A stretch of 64,000 bases of DNA from Excoecaria cochinchinensis (taxonomy: Eukaryota; Streptophyta; Magnoliopsida; Malpighiales; Euphorbiaceae). Under the pieces are notes generated by a model that saw nothing but the letters and a program-made list of their open reading frames with translations, ran no database searches and was not told the origin of the DNA. Both the position numbers and the translations under genes were made by a program. This document shows positions 53,222 to 64,000 of the stretch, one piece after another. Numbering within the stretch: position 1 is the first letter of the stretch; each line of letters starts with the position of its first letter. The stretch spans positions 7,292,001-7,356,000 of the forward strand of contig CANTUQ010000004.1 of assembly GCA_947683425.1 (NCBI GenBank). Direction: 5' to 3'.

Positions 53222-53879
53222 AAAATAATGTCCCGATTTATGCATGTCTTTTTATTTCGACCTTGTGTGAGTGTTTAAAATTCAAGTCCATTTCTTTTTG
53301 GGCCCTTGTAATTAATTTTGGGGCAACTTTATTCATTTTTGGGGATTGTATTCTGTCCCATTTATAGCTTTAGTTCCTTTCAATGGGGGTTGTATTCTAC
53401 CCCTATTTCTCTTGTAATTGCGTGCTTGCGTGTTTACCGCTTTCCTTTATCGCTTTCTCTATCTATTGCTTTATCGCTTTTATTTACTTTCTTTACGTGC
53501 TTTTAATGCGCTATTTAATTAAACGCATCGCTCGTATGAGATGAGAGATACAATTTTAAGAATTTTAAAACCCATTTATAATTAACCAAAGCATAAATAA
53601 GAGGGAAGTTCCGGACACCATATCTCTGGTTTAGACCAATAGAGGTGAGAAACCTTTTCCCAATTTCTTGCAAATTGGGTGGCGACTCCAAATACCTCAA
53701 AGGTGCCTTTAGGCGTCAATAGGCTAGGTTATTCTCCCCAATGTTCTATTGGGAGGGATACACCGATGATGTCTCATGGCGCCCATGATCAAAAGACGCG
53801 AACCTTCATACCTCGAATCCCAATGGCGGATTCAAAGGAGGGCCCTTGCTGGGTTACCCGGGTTCGGCGCGCGTCACAG

Positions 53880-53898
53880 TGGCGACTCCACTGGGGAC
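53880..53898 (+). other. Primer-binding site of element E
   Basis: TGGCGACTCCACTGGGGAC begins one base after the LTR end CA. This site is usual in Tat/Ogre-type elements, where tRNA-Arg has been reported as primer; I cannot test the match here. Confidence 0.8.
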
Positions 53899-54908
53899 TT
53901 TGTGTTTGAGACTTTGCTCCGAAAGTGCTTTGGTTAAAATATAATTGGGTTTTTAAAACTTAAAATTATATCTCTTTTCAAAAATTTGCATTGCATATTA
54001 GAGCCTTAGACTTACGCTAGTTGGTCCCTATCTTACCCTGGTGCGTTCCCGAAGCACGGCCCTACTTTCACTCATTGTAGGGAAGTGTTAAGGATAATCA
54101 CCAGCCCAAGCCTCGTACCTTTTGGTATATCAAATGGTGACCCGATCGGTCGTTATGCTCGTGATGAGCTAGACCCGTCGGCAGGGATCATGCTTGGGTA
54201 GCCCTAAAGTATCATCACCTTGACCAAAGCTCATGTACTGGCAAGTAGAAACTTCCCCTAGGCGGTTTGTTCCTTAATACAATGCTTGTGATATGAGCCG
54301 TCACGTATTAAACAAAATCAAGCAAATCAAGTGGTCTTTTATCAAAGGCTTTCATGCCCCGATAAGCTCACCTTGATTAGATTGAGTTGTCCAAATACGT
54401 AACGGCCAAAACCCATACGAATGCACATTAGATTAGGACTGTTATGCTGCTGGTTTTCCACCATGCACCATACGTGTCCGATGGGTTCCCTGTTAACCCT
54501 CGGATGAAGCCCACCTAGGAAAGAGACCGCACGTCCTCGTGTGTGGGAGTGATAAGGTTGGAAGGATCTATTTACTTGCATGTGGTTGTGAATGTTGCAC
54601 AGCATGCTCATGTATCGCATGTCATTCATGCATGTCAATAATTAAATATATGTGTATATATATAATAATATCTTATCTCATGCTGTGTGCGTATATACCT
54701 TTCTGTCTGCATGCTATTTTTTTTCACATGTGCATATCATCCTGTACATTTAATCTCATGCTGTGTGCGTGCATATCCTCTCGTCTGCATATCATTTTTC
54801 GCATGCACATACCATCCTGCATGTAATTTCTTCCATGCATCCCATCGTATCGTGGTAGTCCATTGATCCTATACTCATCAAAGAATATTCGCATGACACG
54901 ATCATGCA
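53899..54908 (+). other. Leader region of element E
   Basis: No ORF of note. Includes a stretch rich in CATGC and TGCAT words (about 54580-54910) with direct repeats such as CTCATGCTGTGTGCGT at about 54677 and 54755. It would be the untranslated leader between primer site and gag. Confidence 0.6.
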
Positions 54909-56063
54909 TTGTATATGTCATCCATGCATCATTCTAACAATCTTGATCTTTCAGCTATCCTAGATTCATCTGAGTGGACCAGAGACTCTGACAATCGACT
55001 AGCGATGGCAAACTCGCCCTTTGAATTGCTAGAACTAGTGCCTGTTTGGGATTCTGAGTCACTCTCTACAAGTAGCGAATCATCCTCAATGGCAGAAGAG
55101 ACCGAAAACCTAACCACCCAAGACCTCGCCAGGAGACTGGAGGATTTTGAACAGAGGATATTGAACATGATGGGTGCCATGGCCGAAAGATTTGCACAGC
55201 CCCCTGCTCCACAAGCACCAGTTGCTCCACAACCGCCGGTAGCCCCTCCTCGGGGCCAAGCCGAATCGCCTGCTGGTGGGGAGGTTCCCCTTGTTGGAGT
55301 CGCTGCCCATCAATCTGTAAATGAGCCTAAAACTGATCCTGTGCCAGTTGAGCCAAGAAAAGCAAGGATCCCAGACCCTGATGAGGATTTCATAATGGAT
55401 AGAAGGTTTGAGGAGCTTGAAAAGAGGTTGTTGGCCACAATTAAGGAGAGAATAGACGCCCTTGCGCTAGTCCTACAAGCCCGATTGATGGCGGCTACCT
55501 TTAACCGGGTTGAGTCGGCCCCTGTCGAGATAGCCCATACAGCGACAACCACGGCATCTCCTAGTGCCACTAAGCCCCGAGGCAAGGAACCGTTTGATTT
55601 ACCAGTGGGACAAGGAGGTGGTAAGAGGCCTACTCTGGAACACGATAATATGCTTGAGGAGGATGGAGATCTGGTGAAGATGCATGCTCTGAAAAATGCA
55701 AACATAAATATCCGAGATGGCTGTAAGGGCAGTGTTAAGAAAGTGGGAGAGGCATCAGTGAGAAGGAATCAAAGATGCTACTCTGATTTGGGTAGACCCT
55801 TGTTGTGGGTTTTTGAGAAGCTAGCGAAGAGGGGGTTATTGCAGCCATTACCGGCGAAGCCCGCCAGCAGTCAGGGGCAGCCCCACCACAGAGCAGATCA
55901 ATATTGTGCATTCCACCTGCACACTGGACATTTGACAAACTACTGCCGAACTTTGAGAGACCGGATTCAGGACCTCATTGATTCCAAGCAAATCACGGAT
56001 CCCGAGAAAAGAGAGAAGAAAAAGGGAGTAGACTACAATGCAATCCTTCCACCAGAGATGTGA
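54909..56063 (+). CDS. Reduced gag-like ORF of element E
   Basis: The frame is open from 54909 (384 codons), but Met codons at 55005 and 55089 (MAEETENLTTQDLARRLEDF) are more likely starts, because homologous gag proteins often begin near a coiled acidic segment. The N-terminal half is acidic and Pro-rich with a helical stretch (FEELEKRLLATIKERIDALA). The C-terminal half has DLGRPLLWVFEKLAKRGLLQ and then a knuckle-like YCAFHLHTGHLTNYC with RDRIQDLIDSKQITDPEK, as in Tat-type gag where C-x2-H...GH-x4-C precedes a TLR-x-IQDLID helix. The central capsid core with its Trp-rich motif is missing, so this is an internally deleted gag. It may still bind element RNA, but that is inference. Confidence 0.75.
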   Translation: MYMSSMHHSNNLDLSAILDSSEWTRDSDNRLAMANSPFELLELVPVWDSESLSTSSESSSMAEETENLTTQDLARRLEDFEQRILNMMGAMAERFAQPPAPQAPVAPQPPVAPPRGQAESPAGGEVPLVGVAAHQSVNEPKTDPVPVEPRKARIPDPDEDFIMDRRFEELEKRLLATIKERIDALALVLQARLMAATFNRVESAPVEIAHTATTTASPSATKPRGKEPFDLPVGQGGGKRPTLEHDNMLEEDGDLVKMHALKNANINIRDGCKGSVKKVGEASVRRNQRCYSDLGRPLLWVFEKLAKRGLLQPLPAKPASSQGQPHHRADQYCAFHLHTGHLTNYCRTLRDRIQDLIDSKQITDPEKREKKKGVDYNAILPPEM

Positions 56064-58480
56064 TCGGGCCAATCCACTTCATCGGCATGTTCCTCCGAAG
56101 CCACAAGCAGAAGATCATGTTTTTAATGCTTACTGCTTTTCAATTCCAGAACTCTTTTAGGACAATTCGGTTATTGTAATATTTGAACAATTTCTGTTTT
56201 GTTTATGCGATATTTCTTCGATTTCATTTCTTATGATCACAACGCATTCATTCATTTTGGCATTGATTCAATTAATACGACTTCATCTAATTTTGAAAAC
56301 CTCGGGGAATCCAAATAAGGTCTTGATAGCATCTGATATAACTCCTGAAGCGAGGATAATTTTGAGAGATAATTAAAAAAAAAAAAAGCCTTTGCTCGGA
56401 TCTGGTATGACATTCTGAAGATCGACAAGGATATTCTTGAGACCATGCCACTTCCACGTGCCAACATGACGACGAACCAAATTTTGAAAGCCGCTTCTTC
56501 GCATCCACAACACCTGAGTCGCATGTGGTGCGACCAAATAAAATAAAGCTCCAAGATTTACATCAAAAGTCAGACAAATAAAACTCGAGACCACCACGAG
56601 AAATAAACAACCCATCAGAGCCAAGCTATATGACCTTTTTTCTCTCGACCCCTTGAAATGTGCACCCTCAAAATCGATTATGATTGACCCTTGACCATCC
56701 AGAACCCTTGTAGCCAAATTCCTTATTAAAACTTACATGCTCGACCAGATTGAACAACAATGGTCCCAGTAGTTAAGATGAAAAGTGCACGTATATGTAA
56801 ACTTTAGGATTTGAGCAAAGCTTGTTAAGAGAAAGAAAATTGGGGCGAAAAAATTTGGGTTGTAAAAAAAAAAAAAAAAAAAATTGGGTTGTAAAAAAAA
56901 AAATTGGGGTAAAAGAAAAAAAAATTAAAAAAAAAAATTGGGGTGTAAAGAAAAGAGAGAAGAAAATAGAGAATTGATAAGGGGGCAAGGGAATGCTATT
57001 TGGGGGCAAGTTTTGTTCAAATCCCGTTGATCTACACATGCCTGCACATTGCCATTCTTCTTAGCTACTGAAGAGGACCAAAGAGGCTAAAACCCCCCAA
57101 ACCATCCACCCAATCCCGGCCGACGAAAACCATTTCGAAAGCTTGAACTACCAAGGCCAATAAAAGTACCTGAAATCATCCAAGCCCAACCTGTTACCCT
57201 AGCTCAGCCATTGAACAACCATTCCAGGGCTCAAACCGCCAAAGCCAATAAAAGCAAAGCATGGAACTTCGCAGTCAACCCCCAAATAAGGAACCCATCA
57301 CCTCAACCAGTCTGCACGAGAGCTAAGACCAAAACTTTGATATCAAGAGGAACCACTCCCGGAAGCAGTGGTCTCTCCGGCCAATAGAGATGAAAGAAAT
57401 TCAACTGACGTTGATGGACTGAAAGAGGGTCCATGGCAAAGGCTAAAAAAAAAAAAAAAAAAAAATAGAGAAAATATTCAATCAAGAAAACCCGCGAGGG
57501 CTGATTGATAACAGGAGTTTGATGCTCTCAAGATCTATCTCGAGATTGGATGATGTCCCATATTTTTCGAGTTAATGCCAAATAGTGATCATGTGATATG
57601 AAATCAGATTGAAATATATGCATTTATGTAAAGATGTATTGGTATGACCAGAGCAGTTCATCTTGCACACTCAAAGTTGTCTCAGTCAGATATGAAACCA
57701 ACAAATTGCTACCATCTACCCCTTGCCACTCTCGCCACTCAGGCACTTCAGTCAGCTCCTCCTGTTATGAACTGTAAAGCCAGTTCTATAGCACCCTCAT
57801 GATAAAAAACTAAACTCATCCAACCAAAATCTGAGACATAAGCACATGCCAATCATACCTGAAAAACCTTTCGCAACAACTCCAACTTCTCTCTCCAAAA
57901 AAACAAAAAAAAAAAAGCCGTTAGAGATGAAAACCGTGACTGGCGCTCTAAGCAAAAGTTAGGCCAAAGGGCAGGGTGAAAACCTGGCGACAGGCAGTCT
58001 GCCCTACAAAAAAATAAAATAAATAAAAGCCGCTGGATTGGGTTGGGTCCATTCCAGGCAAAAAATAAGGCACAGGGTTATGTGAAAATCCGACAAGGAC
58101 GCATCTCCCGCTAAGAAAAGCTAGTGCGAAAATCCACGAGGGACGCACTACCTTCAAATAATGACTACAGGTACCAGAGGAGAACCTCATAATCCCTTAA
58201 AGGCATGAAATTCAAAGGCAATCCAAGGGGGGGCACAGATCCTACCGTAACTGACGACCAAATCAGCTGACGCCTCCGAATCCACTCGGATGAACTCTTA
58301 TCCTGCATTATTGCATACATATGCATCTCACGGGTATGGCATTTGATGGTGCCTCAACATGCATTCACGCATGCATGAACTTTATATATATCTTGCACAA
58401 TAAATTCTTCGCACACATTTCGTGCCCATGATCTTTGCGTACTTGCAACACGTAATCCTTTGCACATGCTTAGCACAAGC
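56064..58480 (+). other. Non-coding interior of element E
   Basis: No pol motif in any frame. Contains several A runs of 10-20 bases (56368, 56863, 56897, 57448, 57901) and direct repeats of AAAATTGGGG(T/C)(G/A)(T/A)AA at 56837-56950. The segment 57930-58150 has AGTTAGGCC-AAAGGGCAGGGTGAAAACCTGG and GTGAAAATCCG/CAAGGACGCA repeats, like leader-type stretches of Tat elements. This DNA replaces the pol of an autonomous relative. Confidence 0.6.
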
Positions 58481-58499
58481 ACTTATCACGTGCATCTAA

Positions 58500-59640
58500 T
58501 CTCCCCGTTATCCTTAAGTCCTTATCTAACAGGCATCCTCAATCTCTTTAAAACACTATCTTTAAGTCCTTCTTCAAAAGGCATCCTCAAAACTTCATCT
58601 TCAAAGTCCTTGCTCAGAAGGCATTCTCAGTCTCTTCGGAGCATTACCTTTAAGTCCTTATCTAACAGGCATCCTCAATCTCTTTAAAACACTATCTTTA
58701 AGTCCTTCTTCAAAAGGCATCCTCAAAACTTTATCTTCAAAGTCCTTGCTCAGAAGGCATTCTCAGTCTCTTCGGAGCATTACCTTTAAGTCCTTATCTA
58801 ACAGGTATCCTCAATCTCTTTAAAACACTATCTTTAAGTCCTTCTTCAAAAGGCATCCTCAAAACTTTATCTTCAAAGTCCTTGCTCAGAAGGCATTCTC
58901 AGTCTCTTCGGAGCATTACCTTTAAGTCCTTATCCAACAGGCGTCCTCAATATCTTCAAAATTTATCTTTAAGTCCTCCTTCACGGGGCATTCTCAGTCT
59001 CTTCGGAGCATTATCTTTAAGTCCTTCTTCAAAAGGCATCCTCAAAACTTCATCTTCAAAGTCCTTGCTCAGAAGGCATTCTCAGTCTCTTCGGAGCATT
59101 ACCTTTAAGTCCTTATCCAACAGGCGTCCTCAATATCTTCAAAATTTATCTTTAAGTCCTCCTTCACGGGGCATTCTCAGTCTCTTCGGAGCATTATCTC
59201 TAAGTCCTTATCCAACAGGCGTCCTCAATATCTTCAAAATATTACCTTCAAAGTCCTTGCTCAAAAGGCATTCTCAGTCTCTTCGGAGCATTATCTTTAA
59301 GTCCTTTCTCAAGGCATTCTCAGTCTCTTCGGAGCATTATCTTTAAGTCCTTTTTCAAGGCATTCCCAGTCTCTTCGGAGCATTATCTTTAAGTCCTTTC
59401 TAAAGGCATTCCCAGTCTCTTCAGAGCATTATCTTTAAGTCCTTTTTCAAGGCATTCTCAGTCTCTTCGGAGCATCATCTTTAAGTCCTTTTTCAAGGCA
59501 TTCTCAGTCTCTTCGGAGCATCATCTTTAAGTCCCTCATCACAAGGCCTTCTCAGTCTCTTCGGAGCATTATCTTTAAGTCCTTTTTTCAAGGCATCCTC
59601 GGTCTTTTCGGAGCGTTATCCTTCGTAGCATTGAGCTCTT
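58500..59640 (+). repeat. Tandem-repeat array of element E with higher-order period
   Basis: The basic unit of about 40-50 bp is CTTTAAGTCCTT...AAGGCATTCTCAGTCTCTTCGGAGCATTAT. From 58511 to about 58925 three different units form a composite of 136 bp, repeated three times (phase points at 58651, 58787 and 58923). From about 59280 on, single units of about 45-47 bp follow each other. ORFs here are translations of the repeat (SLSPSS-type) and not genes. Confidence 0.93.
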
Positions 59641-59850
59641 CCCAAAATATTCTAAATCCTTTCAATCCATGAGTATATCCGCATCAACAGGTTAGATGCC
59701 AAGGCAACAGGGGTTAACACGTCGACGAACAGACGGTAACTACCCACAACAACTCCAGCTAGTTCGGGAAGACAGCCGCCTCAGGTACGCGCCTCTTTCC
59801 TTTCTTTTCTGAATTTTGGCTCACTTAGGCACCTAGGTTCTAAGTTCTCC

Positions 59851-59865
59851 AAAATTGGGGGCAAC
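59851..59865 (+). other. Polypurine tract of element E
   Basis: AAAATTGGGGGCAAC directly before TGTAGACATC. A G-rich core near the LTR is typical. Confidence 0.75.
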
Positions 59866-60127
59866 TGTAGACATCGGGTCCCGGGGCGGTCCAAGATCAG
59901 AATTACCCGATGATGAAACAAAAGACCAATTTTCGGCAAGAAAAGTGAGAATCGATCGTTCCCTTGTCAAGATTGTGTTTTTTCGAAAAATAATTTAAAA
60001 AAAAAATAAAAAATATATTTTAGGGATTTAAAAAAAAAGAAAACTAAAAAAACTAAAATGGGGTAAAAAAAATATATATTAATTTTGTATCAAAATTAAA
60101 AAAAAAAAAATATAAAATATTTTTTTT

Positions 60128-60490
60128 TGGTCGCGAGTGTCGCTGCGGCAGCGCGGGGCTGCCTGCGCGGCAGACCGCCCCAGCGCGCAGGGGCGCCTGC
60201 GAGGCAGGCCGCCCCAGCGCGCAGGGGCGCCTGCGAGGCAGGCCGCCCCAGCGCGCAGGGGCGCCTGCGAGGCAGGCCGCCCGCCTCGCGCAGGGGCGCC
60301 TGCGAGGCAGGCCGCCCGCCTCGCGCAGGGGCGCCTGCGCGCGACCCCCCTGCGCGCAGGGGCGGGCGCCTCGCGCGCCCCCCTGCGCGTGAGGCCCCTG
60401 CGCGCGAGGCCTGCTGCCTCGCGCGCCCCCCTGCGCGCGAGGCAGCTGCCTTGCGCGACCCGCCTGCGCGAGGCAGGCTGCGCGCGGTGC
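60128..60490 (+). repeat. GC-rich inverted-repeat array, right E LTR
   Basis: Regular units of CCCCAGCGCGCAGGGGCGCCTGCGAGGCAGGCCG type with a period of about 33 bp at 60175-60285, then palindromic GCGCGAGGC...GCCTCGCGC forms. Unit number and order differ from the left LTR. Confidence 0.87.
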
Positions 60491-61362
60491 CAGGGCACCA
60501 CGCGCAGGCTGCCGTGCGCCCTTGGCTCCTCCGCGCGACCTGTTTCGCCTGTCCGTTTTTTTCGCTATTTTCAGTCTGATTTTCTGATTTTTTCAGTTTT
60601 CATTGTTTCACCATTTTATGTTATTTTAGATTAACTAAAAATGAAAGTTTTTTTGTCCCTTGCCATTTTTGGCCAAGACAGGATTAAATGGGGATTTTCC
60701 CCTCATTTTTGGAGGACGGGAGATTGAATTCAATTTTTTCTTAGCTTTTCCTCTCTACCTTTTTCCACTGTCCAGGAAGCTTTTCTTGCTTCTGAAAAAC
60801 TCTTTAAAAATCTTCAAGTTTTCTTCTAAAATCTTAGTTTTGCCATTACAAAATATTTAATCTTGGGTTGATTTGAGCAAGAAAAATTAATTTTCTTTGT
60901 TCCTTCATCCCACAAAAAATATCTCCCGCAAGATAATTTGTTTAGAACACAGATTTTATATTTATTTCAAATATTATTATCATCAAAAAAATCCGACAAG
61001 GAAATCGATCGAGGCATCATGTTTCCAATCTCAAAAATTCTGAGGGTAAACATTTTTGGACCCGTTCTCATTCATATTTTTTGTATATTATTTATTTTGT
61101 CAATATCATTTTTGCTATCATTATTCTTATTATTCGTTTCCAGCACTTTAATATGTTGATACTACCATTAATGCATTATTTAGTTGTTTTGATTTGGTTT
61201 TTATGCTCATTCCCATTATTATTATTATTGGTTGGTTAATGTGAATATTGTTAGGTTGTGTCGTTTCCACTGTTGTGCATATTCTTTCATCATTCATTTT
61301 CCCTATTTTCATATATTGTTATCATTTAGTATTTTGAATTACTATCCTATTATTAAACTTTG

Positions 61363-61400
<38 letters not shown>

Positions 61401-61861
61401 TGGTTGCCGTTAATATTCTATTATTATTATTATTATTTTTATTATTATTACTTAATTCTCTATTTTACTAGTATTACTATGTATTTATTTACTAGTATTA
61501 TTCTGTTTTTAGTATTATTAATACTATTATTATTAACTAATTATTTAGTTGGCATTTGTTATCATTGTTGTTATTATTATATTTTGCATTTACTTGATTA
61601 ATTTACTTTGGATATTCACTAATATTTTTGATGTTAATTTTTGTATGAGTTTTAATTTGAGTCGGGCTATGTGAGCGCCCCGTGACTCCCCGGATGGGTC
61701 GCGACGCGTGGACAGACACTCCGGTTTGGTGAGATCCCTCCAACTCCCCTTTTTTATGTGTCATGTGCTTATTTGTAAACATTAATTTTATTTGTGCACG
61801 CGTGCGATAAAAAATCACAAAAATGCTTTTACTATTAAATCGGGATTTTTATCAATAAATT

Positions 61862-62060
61862 GGGACCAATGTCCCCTTTTTAGCCCAATAATAAAATTAT
61901 CACAATCAAAACGAAGAGTCAATTTTCAATAAAATGGGATCACTCATCCCGGTTTTTTCCAATTCGAACAATCAAAATGACTCCTCGAACCCTCTTTAAA
62001 TTAAAACGAAGGAACCAATGTTCCTAAATTTCGAACAAGTGCGAAGGAACCAATGTTCCT
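61862..62060 (+). other. CAAT-loop hairpin series in the right E LTR
   Basis: Same four hairpins as the left LTR, starting with GGGAC-CAAT-GTCCC at 61862-61875. Confidence 0.8.
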
Positions 62061-62717
62061 AAAATAATGTCCCAATTTATGCATGTCTTTTTATTTCGAC
62101 CTTGTGTGAGTGTTTAAAATTCAAGTCCATTTCTTTTTGGGCCCTTGTAATTAATTTTGGGGCAACTTTATTCATTTTTGGGGATTGTATTCTGTCCCAT
62201 TTATAGCTTTAGTTCCTTTCAATGGGGGTTGTATTCTACCCCTATTTCTCTTGTAATTGCGTGCTTGCGTGTTTACCGCTTTCCTTTATCGCTTTCTCTA
62301 TCTATTGCTTTATCGCTTTTATTTACTTTCTTTACGTGCTTTTAATGCGCTATTTAATTAAACGCATCGCTCGTATGAGATGAGAGATACAATTTTAAGA
62401 ATTTTAAAACCCATTTATAATTAACAAAAGCATAAATAAGAGGGAAGTTCCGGACACCATATCTCTGGTTTAGACCAATAGAGGTGAGAAACCTTTTCCC
62501 AATTTCTTGCAAATTGGGTGGCGACTCCAAATACCTCAAAGGTGCCTTTAGGCGTCAATAGGCTAGGTTATTCTCCCCAATGTTCTATTGGGAGGGATAC
62601 ACCGATGATGTCTCATGGCGCCCATGATCAAAAGACGCGAACCTTCATACCTCGAATCCCAATGGCGGATTCAAAGGAGGGCCCTTGCTAGGTTACCCGG
62701 GTTCGGCGCGCGTCACA

Positions 62718-64000
62718 GATGGCTCCTGTAGAGTTGAGGGAACTTAAAATTCAGCTACAAGAGCTATTGGATAAGGGGTTTATTCGACCTAGCATATCTC
62801 CTTGGGGAGCTCCAGTTTTGTTTGTCAAGAAGAAAGATGGATCCCTGCGGATGTGTATTGACTACTGACAGATTAATAAAGTTACAGTGAAGAACAAGTA
62901 TCCGTTGCCTAGGATTGAGGATTTGTTTGATCAGCTTCGAGGTGCGGGTGTCTTCTCCAAGATAGATCTTCGATCAGGGTACTATCAGCTACGAGTTCAG
63001 GATGCAGATGTGGTTAAGACTGCATTTCGGACTAGGTATGGCCACTATGAGTTTCTTGTGATGCCGTTTGGTTTGACAAATGCTCCAGCAGCTTTTATGG
63101 ATCTGATGAACCGTGTGTTTCGGCCATACTTAGATCGATTTGTAGTAGTGTTCATTGATGATATCTTGGTGTATTCCAAGGATGAGAGTGAGCATGAGGA
63201 GCATCTCCGATTGGTTTTGCAGATGTTGAGAGAGCATCAGTTGTTTGCTAAGCTTAGCAAGTGTGATTTCTGGCTTCGAGAAGTATCATTCTTGGGTCAC
63301 ATTGTTTCAGCTAGAGGTATTCAGGTTGATCCAGCCAAAATTGAGGCGATAGTTGATTGGAAAGCGCCTCGAAATGTTCAGGAAGTGAGGAGTTTCCTCG
63401 GTTTAGCAGGTTACTACCGTCGGTTCGTTAAGGGATTTTTTGTGATTGCTGCTCCGATGACTAGATTGTTGAGGAAAGGAGTCAGATTTGAGTGGTCAGA
63501 TAGGTGCCAGGCTTGTTTTGATCGGTTAAAGCAGTTGCTAGTTGAGGCTCCTATTCTTACTCAACCCATCTCGGGTAAAGAGTTTGTCATTTATAGTGAT
63601 GCTTCTGGAGTTGGTCTTGGATGTGTGCTGATGCAGGAAGGTAAGGTAGTGGCTTATGCTTCTCGTCAGTTGAAGCCACATGAGAGGAACTATCCGACGC
63701 ATGATTTAGAGTTGGCAGCTGTGATCTTTGCTTTGAAGATTTGGCGTCACTACTTGTATGGGGAAAAGTGTAGGATCTTCTCGGACCACAAGAGCTTGAA
63801 GTACTTCCTTTCACAGAAGGAGTTGAACATGAGACAGCGCCGATGGTTGGAGTTGTTTAAGGACTACGACTGCATTGTGGATTACCATCCTGGTAAGGCT
63901 AATGTAGTCGCTGATGCTTTGAGTCGGAAATCGGTTTCAGCCTTGATTTTGAGGCGATTCAGATGGAGATTTGGTTCTGATGGGGCTTTGCTTGCCCAGT
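62718..64000 (+). pseudogene. RT-RNase H of the second D copy, running off the window
   Basis: Resumes with the GATGG duplication and CTCCTGTAGAG (APVELREL). RT blocks: WGAPVLFVKKKDG, LRMCIDY, then TGA at 62866-62868 at the same codon as in the first copy, QINKVTVKNKYPLP, the FxDD box VVVFIDDILVYS and FLGLAGYYRRFVKGFF. RNase H: IYSDASGVGLGCVLMQ, HDLELAAVIFALK, FSDHKSLKYF and VVADALSRKSVSAL; the first copy has Ser where this one has Ala in the last motif. It ends at the window edge before integrase. Apart from the TGA the frame is open. Confidence 0.92.

Larger units (their letters stand above)
51506..53878 (+). repeat. 5' LTR of element E
   Basis: TGTAGACATCGGGTCCCGGG...GCGCGCGTCACA. It contains A-rich runs (51640-51770), a GC-rich inverted-repeat array (51779-52035), an ATT microsatellite (about 52525-52561), CAAT-loop hairpins (53023-53221) and GGTGGCGACTCC near 53681. 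It lacks about 390 bp present in the right LTR (60493-60880); the junction has the shared word CAAGAAAAATT, as expected for a microhomology deletion. Confidence 0.93.
51506..62717 (+). mobile_element. Non-autonomous Tat-like LTR retrotransposon E
   Basis: An 11.2-kb element with LTRs 51506-53878 and 59866-62717, primer site TGGCGACTCCACTGGGGAC, a purine tract before the right LTR and a GATGG duplication. The interior holds a gag-like ORF only; no protease, RT or integrase motif is visible between 56064 and 59865. It fits the class of large non-autonomous derivatives (LARD or TR-GAG type) of the Tat/Ogre/Retand group, which must use enzymes supplied by relatives. A tandem-repeat array precedes the right LTR. 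The LTRs are nearly identical outside two indel-prone regions, so the insertion is recent. It interrupts the second D copy. Confidence 0.9.
59866..62717 (+). repeat. 3' LTR of element E
   Basis: Colinear with 51506-53878 but longer: the GC-rich array differs in unit number (60128-60490) and a further 390 bp (60493-60880) are present. Apart from these, only isolated substitutions separate the two LTRs. GATGG follows at 62718. Confidence 0.94.

Noticed and set aside
56252..57039. Minus-strand ORFs of 73-114 codons in the interior of E
   Set aside because: Open frames over A/T homopolymers, without motifs; no sign of a reverse-strand gene such as those reported in some Tat relatives.
58460..59346. 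ORFs of 75 and 154 codons
   Set aside because: They translate the tandem repeat of element E; phase depends on unit lengths, and there is no homology beyond the repeat.

Overview
This window is plant nuclear DNA made almost entirely of nested transposable elements. I found no intact host gene. Evidence for an angiosperm: Tekay/Del, Athila and Tat-like Ty3/gypsy elements with initiator-tRNA-Met or tRNA-Asp primer sites; a CACTA transposon; and captured exons resembling plant cytosolic glutathione reductase, an AIP2-type RING ligase and a plant TauE/SafE protein. The sequence does not let me name the species.

Layout. Element A (Tekay-like chromovirus, decayed; pol at 1982-2970 and 15494-16621, 3' LTR 16622-19009) is the oldest layer. 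It is interrupted by a minus-strand LTR fragment H (1-1981) and by a complete minus-strand Athila element B (2971-15493, 5-bp duplication CTCAC). Element C (Tekay-like; LTR 19010-21521, gag and pol from 21632) sits at the very end of A's LTR. C is interrupted by a minus-strand LTR I (24369-28216), and its pol ends where a minus-strand Tat-like LTR fragment F (29417-30287) begins. F is cut by a very long minus-strand LTR G (30288-40205, same family as H). G contains a CACTA element (34930-39979, TSD TCT) that carries fragments of several host genes, and it is cut at 40205 by a tandem Tekay array D: LTR 40206-42588, gag-pol 42589-47135, shared LTR 47104-49543, second gag-pol 49675 onward. The second copy is split at 51505/62718 by a non-autonomous Tat-like element E (51506-62717, TSD GATGG), which has only a reduced gag-like ORF and a 3' tandem-repeat array. 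D continues to the window end.

How the parts work. In the autonomous families gag forms the particle, protease-RT-RNase H make cDNA primed from a tRNA, and integrase inserts it; in A and D a C-terminal chromodomain-like tail follows integrase. Almost every copy here is broken by stops, frameshifts, deletions or later insertions.

The most unusual signal is not protein coding. The long LTRs of A, C and D carry an ordered chain of about eight short hairpins. Their stems change between copies by paired, compensating substitutions while loops and order persist. The chain ends in a double hairpin abutting a 3' splice-like CAG/GT. Upstream lie arrays of GC-rich palindromes, and one 18-nt word (CTGTCGCG-AG-CGCGACAG and variants) is shared in the same sense orientation by the otherwise unrelated Athila element B. 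A separate 78-80-bp exon-like block in the same LTRs shows third-position-biased substitutions encoding a PKGKE-type peptide. Tat-like LTRs E and F have their own hairpin series with CAAT loops.
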